Shown: positions 1-9,421, numbered from the stretch's first letter. The stretch: 64,000 bases of DNA from Entomomonas sp. E2T0 (GCF_025985425.1 NZ_CP094972.1:1116001-1180000), one strand, 5' to 3'. The notes: generated by a model not told the origin, from the letters alone. Numbers and translations: made by a program.

Positions 1-1074
1 CAGGGGTTAGGTGGTGCTTTAATGATGCCTGTAGGGCGTTTAGTCATCTTAAAAGTTTATCCACGCAGCGAGTTTGTTAAAGTTATGAGCTTTGTAACTA
101 TTCCAGGTCTACTAGGTCCATTATTAGGGCCAACTGTTGGAGGGTGGTTAGTTGAGTACTTTTCATGGCATTGGATTTTCTTAATTAATGTCCCTATGGG
201 GATACTAGGTTGTTTTGTCGCTTGTAAATTTATGCCAGACTTACGTGGTGCAATACGAACTAAATTTGATTTTATAGGATTTATGCTATTTGGCACTGCT
301 ATGGTAATGATTAGCTTTGCCCTTGAGGGATTATCTGAACTTCATTTACCTGCTACTTTTGTAACGCTTTTATTTGTGCTGGGATTTAGTTGTTTTCTAG
401 GATACTGGTGGCATGCCTTTAAATTTGAATTTCCACTTTTCCCTCCTAGTTTGTTTAAGATTCGTAGTTTTTCTATTGGTATTATGGGGAACCTGTTTGC
501 TCGTTTAGGTAATGGTTCTTTACCCTTTTTAATTCCTTTATTATTACAACTTGCTTTAGGTTATTCCCCTGCAGAGGCAGGTATGATGATGATACCTACT
601 GCATTGTGTGCCATTTTAACTAAATCATTAGTGCGTTATATCATTAATTTCTTTGGATATCGTTGGGTATTAACCGTTAATACTCTATTGCTAGGTTTAT
701 TAATTTGTAGTTTCTCATGGGTTGATAAAGAAATGCCGTTTCTACTATTGTTAGTTATGCTAGGAGCGACAGGAGCAATAAATTCTTTACAATTTACTGC
801 CATGAATACAGTGGCTTTGTTTCAGTTAGATGATGATTTGGCTAGTAGTGGTAATGCATTGTTAGCAGTTGTCGTGCAATTATCAATCAGTTTTGGGGTG
901 GCTATTTCTGCAATATTATTGGCTTATTTTAATGGTGGTCAGCCTGCTGTGAGTAGTATAGAAGTATTGCCTGCGTTTCAGGGGACATTTTTGGGTGTAG
1001 GGTTATTTACGGTATTTTCTGCGTTTATTTTTTATTTTTTACCTACACAAATTGGAATGACACACAAGAAGTAA
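1..1074 (+). CDS. MFS multidrug exporter, DHA2-like (5' truncated)
   Basis: C-terminal part of a drug:proton antiporter of the major facilitator superfamily in the inner membrane. The reading frame is open from base 1, so the true start lies left of the window; an internal ATG at 22 is not the start. The segment GLLGPLLGPTVGGWL followed by SWHWIFLINVPMG is the motif C/loop signature of the 14-helix DHA2 (EmrB/QacA-type) exporters. About nine to ten hydrophobic helices remain, and the protein ends in a short basic tail. The natural partner of an EmrB-type exporter would be a membrane-fusion protein gene upstream, which cannot be seen here. Family is clear; substrate is unknown. Confidence 0.85.
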   Translation, partial: QGLGGALMMPVGRLVILKVYPRSEFVKVMSFVTIPGLLGPLLGPTVGGWLVEYFSWHWIFLINVPMGILGCFVACKFMPDLRGAIRTKFDFIGFMLFGTAMVMISFALEGLSELHLPATFVTLLFVLGFSCFLGYWWHAFKFEFPLFPPSLFKIRSFSIGIMGNLFARLGNGSLPFLIPLLLQLALGYSPAEAGMMMIPTALCAILTKSLVRYIINFFGYRWVLTVNTLLLGLLICSFSWVDKEMPFLLLLVMLGATGAINSLQFTAMNTVALFQLDDDLASSGNALLAVVVQLSISFGVAISAILLAYFNGGQPAVSSIEVLPAFQGTFLGVGLFTVFSAFIFYFLPTQIGMTHKK

Positions 1075-1135
1075 TGATTTCAGAGTATGATATACAATAT
1101 TAGTTTAATTTAAGTTTAGAGAATTAGGAAAGACT

Positions 1136-1858
1136 ATGAAACGACCCAGTGGACGCGAGGCAGCCCAATTACGTTCTATCAACATTACTAGAAACTATAC
1201 TAAACATGCAGAAGGTTCTGTATTAGTCGAGTTCGGTGATACTAAAGTTATTTGTACAGTTTCTGTTGAAGCAAATGTTCCTAGATTTTTAAAAGGAGCA
1301 GGGCAAGGTTGGTTAACAGCTGAATACGGTATGTTGCCCCGTTCAACAGGGGAACGTATGCAACGAGAGTCTGCAAAAGGTAAGCAAAGCGGTCGTACAC
1401 AAGAAATTCAACGATTAATTGGACGCTCTTTGAGAGCAGCGCTTGATTTAACAAAGTTAGGTGAATATACCTTGCATATAGATTGTGATGTTATCCAAGC
1501 AGATGGTGGTACACGTACTGCTTCTATTACTGGTGCATCGGTGGCTTTAGTAGATGCATTAGAAGTGATGAAGCAGCGGGGACAACTAAAGGCAGACCCA
1601 TTTAAGCATTTTATTGCTGCTGTTTCAGTAGGTATTTATCAAGGTCATGCTGTTTTAGATTTAGATTATTTAGAAGACTCTAGCGCAGAAACTGATCTTA
1701 ATGTAGTAATGACGGATGCTGGAGGCTTTATTGAGGTACAAGGTACGGCTGAGGGCGAGCCATTCCAGCCAGAAGAGCTAAATAGCATGTTAGTGTTAGC
1801 TAAACAAGGTATTGAACAAATTTTTGCCATTCAAAAACAAGCATTAGCTTCCAACTAA
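1136..1858 (+). CDS. rph: Ribonuclease PH
   Basis: Phosphate-dependent 3'-5' exoribonuclease that trims the 3' ends of tRNA precursors and other stable RNAs. The 240-residue length is normal. The start [17 protein letters not shown], the [11 protein letters not shown] segment and the phosphate-site region with [17 protein letters not shown] are diagnostic of RNase PH. The reading frame is full length, unlike the frameshifted copy of E. coli K-12. A GGAAAG ribosome binding site lies just before the ATG. It stands alone, with a hairpin after its stop codon. Confidence 0.97.
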   Translation: MKRPSGREAAQLRSINITRNYTKHAEGSVLVEFGDTKVICTVSVEANVPRFLKGAGQGWLTAEYGMLPRSTGERMQRESAKGKQSGRTQEIQRLIGRSLRAALDLTKLGEYTLHIDCDVIQADGGTRTASITGASVALVDALEVMKQRGQLKADPFKHFIAAVSVGIYQGHAVLDLDYLEDSSAETDLNVVMTDAGGFIEVQGTAEGEPFQPEELNSMLVLAKQGIEQIFAIQKQALASN

Positions 1859-1867
1859 TTCTGAACA

Positions 1868-1897
1868 GTGGGCTACTCTTAGTTTAGAGTAGTTCAC
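1868..1897 (+). terminator. Hairpin after rph
   Basis: The arm at 1868-1879 pairs with 1886-1897 over 12 positions (two of them G-U) around a six-base loop. No run of T follows, so it is either a weak or factor-assisted terminator or a 3' end stabiliser. Confidence 0.5.
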
Positions 1898-1985
1898 TAG
1901 AAAGAAGTCTAAATATCCATTTTTATTCTAATAATCTACTATATGGTATGACAGCCCAGTTATTTTTTATTGATGGGGATAGATA

Positions 1986-2894
1986 GTGAGTACCACAAAA
2001 GAAGTTAAAATTTTTAAATTATCAATCAGTGTAACCTTAGTTATTGCTGCTATTGGTATACTGTTTGGTTTATTATCAGGTTCACAGTCCATTTTGTTTG
2101 ATGGTATCTTCTCTACCATTGATACAGCCATGTCAATTTTATCAGTGCTTGTTATTAAGTTAATGGCAAAGGAATCAACCAGTCGTTTTCAGTTTGGTTT
2201 CTGGCACTTTGAACCAATTGTAGCAACTGTGAATGGTTCGATTATTCTGTTGCTGTGTTTATATGCACAACTTAATGCCATATTAAATATTATTGATGGT
2301 GGTCAGAGCTTAACTTTTAGTTTCGCTACGATATATGCCGTGTTAGTTTGTAGTGTTTGTTTTGGTATGTATTTTTATGAGAAAAGAGTTAATAAGCAAT
2401 TAAAATCGGATTTGTTACAAATAGATGTTAATAGTTGGTTGATGTCCAGTTTAATTACTTCAGCCTTATTAGTTGCATTTATTATTGGCTTATTAATTCA
2501 AGGAACCCAATACGAATATTGGTCACCTTATATTGACTCAGTAGCTTTGCTTGTTTTAACTGTTTTCTTTATTCCTGTACCTCTAAAGATATTAAAGCAG
2601 TCATTACAAGAAATTTTCTTAGTTGCCTCAAAAGAATTGGATAATGAAGTCAATCAACTTGTTAGCGAAATTGTTAAACAACATGGATTAGTGAATTATG
2701 AGAGTTATGTGGTAAAAACAGGTCGTTTATATTCTATAGAAATTCATCTAATAACATCTGAAAGTTTTGCGAAAGAACAAGGCGTTATCGCTTTAGATAA
2801 TATTAGAGAGCAAATTGCTTCACAGTTATCTATTCCCGCTCAACAAAGATGGCTAACCATTTGCTTTACGAGTAAAGAGAAATGGAGTTGTTAA
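1986..2894 (+). CDS. Cation diffusion facilitator family transporter
   Basis: Inner-membrane CDF-type exporter for divalent metal ions, 302 residues starting at GTG. Six hydrophobic helices are visible, followed by a C-terminal cytoplasmic domain of about 90 residues. The second helix carries FDGIFSTIDTAMS, the region that holds the metal-binding acids in this family. In helix five the usual HxxxD pair is replaced by DVNSWLMSS, as I recall for the COG3965-like subgroup, so the zinc-type site is not intact and the metal cannot be inferred. It is flanked by a hairpin upstream and an iron-dependent dehydrogenase downstream, with no evident operon. Confidence 0.85.
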   Translation: MSTTKEVKIFKLSISVTLVIAAIGILFGLLSGSQSILFDGIFSTIDTAMSILSVLVIKLMAKESTSRFQFGFWHFEPIVATVNGSIILLLCLYAQLNAILNIIDGGQSLTFSFATIYAVLVCSVCFGMYFYEKRVNKQLKSDLLQIDVNSWLMSSLITSALLVAFIIGLLIQGTQYEYWSPYIDSVALLVLTVFFIPVPLKILKQSLQEIFLVASKELDNEVNQLVSEIVKQHGLVNYESYVVKTGRLYSIEIHLITSESFAKEQGVIALDNIREQIASQLSIPAQQRWLTICFTSKEKWSC

Positions 2895-2954
2895 CTTCAT
2901 TAGATGATTATTTGACATATGCCAATTTTAGATCACAAAATTAAGCACCCTCTA

Positions 2955-2963
2955 TGCTATAAT
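2955..2963 (+). promoter_or_regulatory. Extended -10 promoter candidate for the alcohol dehydrogenase
   Basis: TGCTATAAT combines a perfect -10 hexamer at 2958-2963 with the TG of an extended -10 element. No good -35 hexamer sits at 17 bases. Two small tandem hairpins (3012-3025 and 3026-3040) lie between it and the ATG at 3081, so the leader RNA would be about 110 bases and structured. Confidence 0.45.
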
Positions 2964-3080
2964 TATAAATATATATCAATAAATAATAAGTAGTATGTTG
3001 ACGTATATTTAGTGGTAAAAACCACGATTAACTTTTAATCATAGACTGCTTTTTTAAGTGGTTTAGCGTGAGAGGCTATT

Positions 3081-4229
3081 ATGAGTACTACATTTTTTAT
3101 TCCTGCTGTAAATGTTATGGGTGATGGTGCGTTAGCGGATGCAGTTGGATTACTGAAAGGTTATGGTTTCAAACAAGCATTAATAGTGACAGATGATTTT
3201 TTAAATAAATCAGGAGTTGTCAAACAATTAACAGACTTATTAGATAAAGAAAATATTAAAGCAGCCGTTTATGCTGGCACTAAGCCAAACCCTACCACTA
3301 AAAATGTACAAGAAGGTTTGGATTTATTAAAAGCAAATAACTGTGATTTCGTAATCTCTTTGGGTGGTGGTTCTCCTCATGATTGTGCAAAGGGCATTGC
3401 GCTATGCGCTACCAATGGTGGTCATATTAGTGATTATGAAGGTCTAGATCGTTCTGCTAAACCACAATTACCACTTGTAGCAATTAATACGACAGCTGGT
3501 ACAGCCAGCGAAATGACTCGTTTCTGTATTATTACAGATGAAGAGCGTCATATAAAAATGGCCATTGTTGATCGTAATACAACACCTATTTTATCAGTGA
3601 ATGATCCCCAATTAATGCACGGTAAACCACCAGCTTTAACAGCTGCAACAGGTATGGATGCGTTAACACATGCTGTTGAAGCTTATGTTTCCATTGCGGC
3701 TAACCCAATTACAGATGCTTGTGCGTTGAAAGCAGTTACCTTAATTGCAGAAAACTTACGTACTGCTGTTAAAGAAGGTACTAATGCAGTAGCCCGTGAA
3801 AACATGGCTTATGCGCAATTCTTAGCAGGTATGGCGTTCAATAATGCTTCTTTAGGTTATGTACATGCGATGGCTCACCAATTAGGTGGCTTCTATGACT
3901 TGCCTCATGGAGTTTGTAATGCAGTATTATTACCTCATGTTCAAGAGTATAACTTACCTTCATGCGCACCACGTTTAAAAGACGTTGCGGCTGCTATGGG
4001 TGTTGATGTTAAAGATATGACTGATGAGCAAGGGGCTAAAGCTTGTGTTGCTGAAATTAAAAAATTAGCAAAAGATGTAGGTATTCCTGCTAACTTAACA
4101 GCACTTAATGCCAAAGCAGAAGATATTCCTACATTAGCTGCTAATGCATTAAAAGATGCTTGTGCAATTACTAATCCTCGTCAAGGTAATCAAGCAGAAG
4201 TTGAAGGAATCTTCAAAGCTGCTATGTAA
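3081..4229 (+). CDS. yiaY: Iron-containing alcohol dehydrogenase (YiaY/AdhB-like)
   Basis: NAD-dependent, Fe(II)-containing group III alcohol dehydrogenase of the cytoplasm, 382 residues, the standard length. The nucleotide-binding segment [15 protein letters not shown] is near residue 95. The metal-ligand stretches are [14 protein letters not shown] near residue 191 and [16 protein letters not shown] near residue 262, all intact. It resembles E. coli YiaY and Zymomonas AdhB and probably interconverts ethanol and acetaldehyde or a related short alcohol; the exact substrate is not shown by sequence. It is monocistronic, with its own promoter candidate and a strong terminator. Codon use looks optimised, suggesting good expression. 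Confidence 0.9.
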   Translation: MSTTFFIPAVNVMGDGALADAVGLLKGYGFKQALIVTDDFLNKSGVVKQLTDLLDKENIKAAVYAGTKPNPTTKNVQEGLDLLKANNCDFVISLGGGSPHDCAKGIALCATNGGHISDYEGLDRSAKPQLPLVAINTTAGTASEMTRFCIITDEERHIKMAIVDRNTTPILSVNDPQLMHGKPPALTAATGMDALTHAVEAYVSIAANPITDACALKAVTLIAENLRTAVKEGTNAVARENMAYAQFLAGMAFNNASLGYVHAMAHQLGGFYDLPHGVCNAVLLPHVQEYNLPSCAPRLKDVAAAMGVDVKDMTDEQGAKACVAEIKKLAKDVGIPANLTALNAKAEDIPTLAANALKDACAITNPRQGNQAEVEGIFKAAM

Positions 4230-4237
4230 TCTCTGTT

Positions 4238-4265
4238 AAGTAACAGGTCGTTCGGCCTGTTACTT
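4238..4265 (+). terminator. Rho-independent terminator of the alcohol dehydrogenase gene
   Basis: AAGTAACAGG at 4238-4247 pairs perfectly with 4256-4265 around an eight-base loop and runs into ATTTG. The T tract is short, but the 10-bp stem eight bases after the stop is convincing. The rest of the gap to 4524 holds only AT-rich sequence with a weak nested hairpin at 4317-4357. Confidence 0.75.
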
Positions 4266-4524
4266 ATTTGAAAATATAAAAACCATAAAAATTAAATAAG
4301 ATAATTGTCCTAGTATAGGATTATAGCGGCTCATTTATGCGCTAAATAAAATATCCTAAATACAACTTTACAATACTATGATTAAAAGTATTTTTGTTTC
4401 TCTAACAATTATGAAGATAATACTTAGCCTACAAATAAAGTATTTATAAAAAAAATGATTTTGATTTATTATCAGTTATGATGATAAATAAGAGGTGTTA
4501 CGTTAAATAGATAAGGGAGTTATT

Positions 4525-4920
4525 TTGAAATATATTATTATTGTGATAATAGTATTAGTAGCAGGCTATTTTATTTTGGAAAATAAAAAGCCTCAAGAAG
4601 AACCCGTGCGCCTGACAAATGAAGATATAAATAATTTCTTTACAGGGGGTGAAAATGTTGGTCAAAATAATGCGCAAGATACTATTCACCTTTATTCCAC
4701 GGCATGGTGTGGCTACTGCAAAAAAGCAAGAAATATACTTATACAAAGCGGTGTTCGTTATAAAGAATATGATATTGAAAAAGATGCTATGGCATATGAG
4801 AGGCATAAAAAGTTAGGTGGTCGTGGAGTTCCTTTGATAGAAGCAAATGGCAAACTTATTAAAGGCTATAATGAACAGATTTTAAAAGAATTAGTTGCAG
4901 ATAAACGTTATCAACCTTAA
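4525..4920 (+). CDS. Membrane-anchored glutaredoxin-family protein
   Basis: 131 residues from a TTG start, chosen because an AAGGGAG ribosome binding site lies seven bases upstream. Residues 3-17 form a single N-terminal transmembrane helix. After a polar linker, residues 52-131 form a glutaredoxin fold with the redox motif CGYC at 62-65 and a GVP cis-proline segment near residue 101. The anchor should place the domain on the periplasmic or cytoplasmic face of the inner membrane, where it would reduce disulfides or mixed disulfides. It sits 16 bases before a lipoprotein esterase gene, so the two are probably cotranscribed, but nothing ties them functionally. Confidence 0.8.
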   Translation: MKYIIIVIIVLVAGYFILENKKPQEEPVRLTNEDINNFFTGGENVGQNNAQDTIHLYSTAWCGYCKKARNILIQSGVRYKEYDIEKDAMAYERHKKLGGRGVPLIEANGKLIKGYNEQILKELVADKRYQP

Positions 4921-4936
4921 GAGAATATAAATATCA

Positions 4937-5563
4937 ATGAACTTAGTAAAACATAGCATAATAATTCTTTTAGTAATTATGCTAGGTGCTTGTGGTAAAT
5001 CAGAAGTTCAGTATGACGCTATTAGCTCAGGTACCACTGTAGTTGCATTTGGTGATAGTGTTACTTATGGCTATGGTGTTTCTAAAGAACAAAATTACCC
5101 CACTCGATTAGCAGTGATTACAGGTTGGAATATTATTAATGCTGGTGTTTCTGGTGAACGTGCAGATCAGGCAAAAAATAGAATTTCATCGGTATTAAAA
5201 CAATACCAACCAAAATTGGTATTGATTGAAATAGGTGGTAATGATTTTTTAAAGCGACGTAAAGAGCAAGCAGTAAAAGAGGATATCAGATCTATTATTA
5301 ATACTGTTAAGGCAGAAAATGCTATTCCTGTATTAATAGCTGTTCCTGCATTATCTCCTATAGCGATGATTGGGTTGCCTTCAGATTCATCAATTTATAA
5401 AGAGTTAGCTAAAGAAGAAAATATCATATTAATTGATTCTGTTTTTTCTAATGTTTTAAGGGATGAAAAATTAAGACTAGACAATATCCATCCTAATGCA
5501 CAGGGCTATCAGCAAATGGTAGGGGGTATCGTAGAGCAGTTAAGAAGTAATGGTTTATTATAG
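4937..5563 (+). CDS. SGNH/GDSL-type esterase lipoprotein
   Basis: 208 residues. The N-terminus has a lipoprotein signal with lipobox LGAC, giving lipidated Cys19, so the enzyme is membrane-attached in the envelope. The hydrolase blocks of the family follow: GDSVTYGYG with nucleophile Ser41, a Gly in NAGVSGERA, IGGND near residue 97, and the C-terminal DNIHPN holding the catalytic Asp and His near residue 185. This resembles TesA/arylesterase proteins with thioesterase, lysophospholipase or arylesterase activity; the substrate is unknown. It lies in a likely two-gene operon with the glutaredoxin. Confidence 0.87.
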   Translation: MNLVKHSIIILLVIMLGACGKSEVQYDAISSGTTVVAFGDSVTYGYGVSKEQNYPTRLAVITGWNIINAGVSGERADQAKNRISSVLKQYQPKLVLIEIGGNDFLKRRKEQAVKEDIRSIINTVKAENAIPVLIAVPALSPIAMIGLPSDSSIYKELAKEENIILIDSVFSNVLRDEKLRLDNIHPNAQGYQQMVGGIVEQLRSNGLL

Positions 5564-5599
5564 TTAGATGAACTAATGATGAAAAAAATGGTTTAATGG

Positions 5600-5627
5600 T
5601 TGACTGTTAATTTAAGATAATTTAAAT
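5600..5627 (+). promoter_or_regulatory. Sigma70 promoter candidate for rtcB2-prfH
   Basis: TTGACT at 5600-5605 and TTAAAT at 5622-5627 are separated by 16 bases. The sigma54 promoter known for E. coli rtcBA (GG and GC doublets ten bases apart) was looked for and not found. Transcription from here would include the structured leader at 5653-5803. Confidence 0.35.
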
Positions 5628-5652
5628 TGCGCACAAAATTTCAATTCAACTA

Positions 5653-5803
5653 CTGCAAAGGAGATTAATTATGCTTGTTACTACAATCCTTTGCAGGTCA
5701 TTCCAAGGTTAATAATACCTTTCTTGCCTTGGTTTAGGCCTGCCAATTCTACAAATGAGTAATAGTGCTATTCTATAAAGAATAGAGTTTGCTATTGCCT
5801 AAA
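5653..5803 (+). promoter_or_regulatory. Structured leader RNA of rtcB2-prfH
   Basis: Several inverted repeats are packed into 150 bases. CTGCAAAGGA at 5653-5662 pairs perfectly with 5687-5696. CCAAGG at 5703-5708 pairs with 5727-5732. TTTAGGC at 5733-5739 pairs with 5797-5803. CTATTC near 5768 pairs with GAATAG around a six-base loop. A competing pairing exists: 5691-5697 with 5739-5746, with one bulged C, which cannot form together with the first stem. The first stem also covers the ribosome binding site of a mini-ORF. No Rfam family is recognised. Its function as a switch is inference. Confidence 0.5.
5671..5712 (+). CDS. Candidate 13-residue leader peptide upstream of rtcB2
   Basis: ATG at 5671 is preceded at seven bases by AAAGGAG, the best ribosome binding site in this part of the window, and encodes MLVTTILCRSFQG then TAA. 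It is too short for any family assignment. The ribosome binding site is half of a 10-bp stem whose other half lies inside the mini-ORF (codons 6-9), so translation and folding are mutually exclusive. By contrast rtcB2 itself has only a poor ribosome binding site. This fits a leader peptide, but a chance mini-ORF cannot be excluded. Confidence 0.4.
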   Translation: MLVTTILCRSFQG

Positions 5804-5835
5804 ATTTTTAAATATATAATTAATGGAATTGGTCT

Positions 5836-6966
5836 ATGGGCAATTTTATTCGTACTTTGTCTGAAGGTGTTTCGTTAGTCGCCTCAGATGATACGTGGAT
5901 TGAAGGAAATGCAATCCAACAATTACAAACAACTGCAAAACTAACAGGTATGCTGAAAGTAATAGGCATGCCAGATTTACATCCAGGACGTGGTTATCCT
6001 ATTGGTGCTGCTTTCTTCTCGGTAGGGCGTTTTTATCCTGCCTTAGTGGGTGGAGATATTGGTTGTGGTATGTCTCTTTGGCAAACAACTATTAATGCAG
6101 TAGGTTTAAATTTAGATAAACTGGAGAAACGTTTAGGTAGTATTGATGCGCCATTAGAAAATGAAGAGAAACAACAGTTATTAGATGAAGTTGAATCTTT
6201 ATCTAGCAATGCACCTGGTACTATTGGTTCAGGTAACCATTTTGCAGAGTTGCAACAGCTAGAGACTATTTATGATGAAGCGATAACTACTAGCTTGCAG
6301 TTGGATAAAAAGAACTTACAGCTATTAGTACATAGTGGTTCAAGGGGTTTGGGTGGGAATATTTTACGTAGTCATGTAGAGCGTTTTAACCATAATGGCT
6401 TATTAGAGAACACTATAGAAGCAACAGATTATTTAACTCAACATAATCAGGCATTGCTTTTTGCTATTGAAAATAGAGAACTAATAGCTAGGCGCATACT
6501 AAAACGTTTACGAGGTAAAGGGCATAAATTATTAGATATTAGCCATAACCTAGTTACTCCAGTAATCATTGCAGGCAAACAAGGTTGGTTACATCGTAAA
6601 GGTGCCGCTCCTGCGGATAAGGGGTTAGTTGTTATTCCAGGTTCTCGAGGTGATTATAGTTACCTAGTAGCGCCCGTTGATACTGAGCAAGGTTTGCTTT
6701 CATTGGCACATGGTGCAGGCCGTAAATGGATGCGTTCGGAATGTAAAGGGCGATTAGTTAATCGCTATACGGCCGCCCAGTTAACGCGAACAAAACTGGG
6801 TAGTCGAGTGGTTTGTTGTGATCGTGAGTTACTTTATGAAGAAGCACCACAGGCTTATAAGTCAATTGATACAGTAATTGAGGCAATGTTAGGGGCAGGG
6901 CTTATTAAGTTAGTAGCACGTTTTAAACCTGTTCTTACTTATAAAACCCAGAAGGAGGATAATTAA
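5836..6966 (+). CDS. rtcB: RNA-splicing ligase, RtcB2 subtype
   Basis: GTP- and Mn-dependent RNA ligase that joins 2',3'-cyclic phosphate or 3'-phosphate ends to 5'-OH ends. The 376 residues are shorter than the roughly 408 of E. coli RtcB, as expected for the prfH-linked subtype. The core motifs are present: GGDIGCGM with the metal-binding Cys, [18 protein letters not shown] and the guanylation segment LAHGAGRKW with His292. The stop codon overlaps the start of prfH in TAATG, so the two are translationally coupled. Reports on RtcB2-PrfH pairs describe repair of 16S rRNA cut at the decoding centre by ribotoxins; that role is inferred here from the pairing. Confidence 0.92.
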   Translation: MGNFIRTLSEGVSLVASDDTWIEGNAIQQLQTTAKLTGMLKVIGMPDLHPGRGYPIGAAFFSVGRFYPALVGGDIGCGMSLWQTTINAVGLNLDKLEKRLGSIDAPLENEEKQQLLDEVESLSSNAPGTIGSGNHFAELQQLETIYDEAITTSLQLDKKNLQLLVHSGSRGLGGNILRSHVERFNHNGLLENTIEATDYLTQHNQALLFAIENRELIARRILKRLRGKGHKLLDISHNLVTPVIIAGKQGWLHRKGAAPADKGLVVIPGSRGDYSYLVAPVDTEQGLLSLAHGAGRKWMRSECKGRLVNRYTAAQLTRTKLGSRVVCCDRELLYEEAPQAYKSIDTVIEAMLGAGLIKLVARFKPVLTYKTQKEDN

Positions 6967-7577
6967 TGTTATTACTTCAATTATCTTCTGCACAAGGGCC
7001 TGAAGAATGTTGTTTAGCTGTCGCTAAGGCATTGCAAAAACTATATAAAGAAGCAGAGCAAGCCAAGGTTAAGCTAGCCATTATTGAACAAGAAAAGGGA
7101 CGTAATACTAATACATTACGTTCTGTGCTTGTCACTTTAGATGGTGAGCAAGAGCAAGTTATTGCAGAGCAATGGATAGGTTCTATTCAGTGGATTTGTC
7201 CTAGTCCTTATCGTCCTAATCATGGTCGTAAAAATTGGTTTATAGGTGTAGCTTGTTTTGATACACCTGATGTGCCTCATGAGAGTGAGATTAAGTTTGA
7301 AACGATGCGCTCATCAGGTGCTGGCGGTCAGCATGTTAATAAAACAGATTCAGCAGTAAGAGCCACGCATGTAGCTACGGGGATTACGGTTAAAGTACAA
7401 AGTGAACGTAGTCAACATGCTAATAAGCGTTTAGCTTTATTGTTGATAAGTCAAAAATTAGCTGAGAAAAAGCAGTTAATCGAGGGAGAACACAAAGCTG
7501 AGCGACGGTTATTTCACCATCATATTGAACGAGGCAATGCTAAGCGTGTTTTTAAAGGTATGAACTTTATAGAGTAA
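6966..7577 (+). CDS. prfH: Peptide chain release factor homologue PrfH
   Basis: 203-residue class I release-factor relative. The peptidyl-tRNA hydrolysis motif GGQ is at residues 120-122 within [20 protein letters not shown], and the basic C-terminal part has the ERSQHANKR segment of this superfamily. It lacks the long N-terminal domain of RF1/RF2 and has no PxT or SPF codon-recognition tripeptide, fitting a factor that acts on damaged ribosomes rather than on stop codons. It overlaps rtcB2 by one base, and the pair has no rtcA, rtcR or Ro60 gene beside it. A bidirectional terminator follows directly. Confidence 0.92.
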   Translation: MLLLQLSSAQGPEECCLAVAKALQKLYKEAEQAKVKLAIIEQEKGRNTNTLRSVLVTLDGEQEQVIAEQWIGSIQWICPSPYRPNHGRKNWFIGVACFDTPDVPHESEIKFETMRSSGAGGQHVNKTDSAVRATHVATGITVKVQSERSQHANKRLALLLISQKLAEKKQLIEGEHKAERRLFHHHIERGNAKRVFKGMNFIE

Positions 7578-7580
7578 AAT

Positions 7581-7605
7581 ATAGCCACTGAGAATCAGTG
7601 GCTAT
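7581..7605. terminator. Bidirectional terminator between prfH and uvrC
   Basis: An 11-bp perfect stem (7581-7591 with 7595-7605) and a three-base loop lie between the convergent genes, and the right arm covers the uvrC stop codon. Confidence 0.7.
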
Positions 7606-9418
7606 GTAATGCGTCATAAATTTGTTCTGCTAATTTACGGCTGATACCTGACACTTTGGCGATTTCATCAAGACTTGCTCTACTAATTTCTTGTAAGCCG
7701 CCAAAGTGCTTTAATAAATCTCTACGGCGTTTCGCGCCTACTCCTGCTATTCCTTCTAATTTAGAGGTGCGACGTGCTTTATCACGTCGATTACGATGGC
7801 CTGTAATAGCGAATCGATGAGACTCATCCCTAATCTGTTGAATTAAGTGAAGTGCAGGGGAGTGTGTTGGCAGAGTAAACTCATGCTCAGCATCATTTAG
7901 ATAAAGGGTTTCTAATCCGGGTTTACGGGTTACACCTTTAGCAACACCTAATAGTGTTAGATTAAGTTGTAACTCTTCCATCACTTGTTGAGCCATACTC
8001 AGTTGCCCTTTACCACCATCGATTAACAGCATATCGGGTAGTTTCCCTTCACCTTCTTTGGCTCTTTTAAAGCGTCTAGTTAATGCTTGGTGCATAGCAG
8101 CATAATCATCACCGGCAGTGATACCCTCGATATTAAAACGACGGTAGTCAGATTTAATAGCACCTTCTTGACCAAATACCACACAAGAAGCAACAGTGGC
8201 TTCACCGCTGGAATGGCTAATATCAAAACATTCTAGGCGTTCAGGTACTTCACTTAATTGTAATGCCTCAGCTAGCGCCTCAAAACGAGCTGCCATATGC
8301 AAACGATTAGTTAAACGTGCAGTTAATGCTTGTGTAGCATTAGTAAGGGTAAGCTGTTGCCATTTAGCTCTGGTTCCTCTGACACGTTGGCTAATTATTA
8401 ATTCATGGTTTGTCTTTTGTGCAATGGCGCCAATCAATAAAGGAAAGTCATCATGTAATGCATTAACAATTAATTCATTAGGAAAATCACGATCAGGATT
8501 ACCTAAATAATATTGACTAATAAAAGCATAAAGTACGGTTTGAGTATCTTCTTCTATTGAAACTTGTGGGAAGAAGTTTTTGCTACCTAATACACGGCCA
8601 TTACGTACTGTCATTAAACTAACACAAGCACCGCCAGGATTAACAACAGCAGCAATAATATCTACATTACCTGTGCCACCTTCCATACTTTGTTGATCTT
8701 GAACGCGTCGTATTAACGATATTTGATCGCGTAATTCAGCCGCTACTTCAAAATTTAAACTTTCAGCAGCCTGCTCCATTTGTTCAGTTAATTCTTTTGT
8801 TAGCTCTTGGTTGCGGCCTTCTAAAAATAAAGTAGAACGTCGTACATCTTCACCATATTCTTGATGAGTTACTAAGTTGACACAAGGTGCTTTGCAACGT
8901 TTAATTTGGTGTTGCAAACAAGGACGGGTACGGTTTTTAAAGTAACTGTTTTCACACTGTCTTACTTTAAATGTTTTTTGTAGTAAATTTAAGCTTTCAC
9001 GTATAGCACCAACGCTAGGGTATGGGCCAAAATAGCGACCTTTTTGTTTTTTATTTCCTCGGTGAATACTAAATCTTGGAAATTCATCTTCAGTAGATAA
9101 AAACACATAGGGATAAGACTTATCATCTCTGAGTAAAATATTGTAAGGTGGGCGATATTCCTTAATCAATGTTTGCTCAAGCAGCAATGCTTCGGTTTCA
9201 TTGGCTGTAATGGTGATTTCAATGCGAGCAATTTTACTGACTAAAGCTGCTGTTTTTGGTGCTAAACCTGTTTGTCGAAAGTAACTGGCAAGACGTTTTT
9301 TTAGGTTTTTTGCTTTTCCTACATAAAGTAATTCATCCTGAGTATCGAACATACGATATACACCAGGATGAACACTACAGGTACTTAAAAAGGCTTTTGC
9401 ATCAAATAGTTCAGACAT
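7595..9418 (-). CDS. uvrC: Excinuclease ABC subunit C
   Basis: Nuclease that makes both incisions in UvrABC nucleotide excision repair. 607 residues, full length. The N-terminal GIY-YIG domain (residues 16-95) contains [20 protein letters not shown] cysteine cluster sits near residues 155-180, and a UVR UvrB-binding motif near residue 205 includes [12 protein letters not shown]. The RNase H-like endonuclease domain follows, with CFDISH and LLIDGGKGQ, and the protein ends in tandem helix-hairpin-helix motifs. Its ATG is three bases after the glycerate kinase stop, so it is the last gene of a minus-strand operon. In many gammaproteobacteria uvrC follows gacA/uvrY; that neighbour is missing here. 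Confidence 0.97.
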   Translation of the reverse strand: MSELFDAKAFLSTCSVHPGVYRMFDTQDELLYVGKAKNLKKRLASYFRQTGLAPKTAALVSKIARIEITITANETEALLLEQTLIKEYRPPYNILLRDDKSYPYVFLSTEDEFPRFSIHRGNKKQKGRYFGPYPSVGAIRESLNLLQKTFKVRQCENSYFKNRTRPCLQHQIKRCKAPCVNLVTHQEYGEDVRRSTLFLEGRNQELTKELTEQMEQAAESLNFEVAAELRDQISLIRRVQDQQSMEGGTGNVDIIAAVVNPGGACVSLMTVRNGRVLGSKNFFPQVSIEEDTQTVLYAFISQYYLGNPDRDFPNELIVNALHDDFPLLIGAIAQKTNHELIISQRVRGTRAKWQQLTLTNATQALTARLTNRLHMAARFEALAEALQLSEVPERLECFDISHSSGEATVASCVVFGQEGAIKSDYRRFNIEGITAGDDYAAMHQALTRRFKRAKEGEGKLPDMLLIDGGKGQLSMAQQVMEELQLNLTLLGVAKGVTRKPGLETLYLNDAEHEFTLPTHSPALHLIQQIRDESHRFAITGHRNRRDKARRTSKLEGIAGVGAKRRRDLLKHFGGLQEISRASLDEIAKVSGISRKLAEQIYDALHSH

Positions 9419-9421
9419 AAA

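Noticed and set aside
4555..4806. Minus-strand frame opposite the glutaredoxin gene
   Set aside because: It is contained in a gene with a clear CGYC fold and has no independent support.
5580..5640. Sigma54 promoter before rtcB
   Set aside because: A TTGC word exists at 5627-5630, but there is no GG doublet at the required distance and no rtcR activator gene.
5653..5803. Y-RNA-like or tRNA-like small RNA, as in Ro60-rtcBA operons
   Set aside because: No tRNA-like acceptor/T-arm pattern and no Ro60 gene were found. A cis-acting leader explains the pairs better.
8196..8510. Open frame of 104 codons opposite uvrC
   Set aside because: It lies wholly inside uvrC in antisense, with a composition typical of a shadow frame. 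The same applies to frames opposite glycerate kinase, frmA, dnaE, rpoB, rpoC, fusA, tuf and tgpA.
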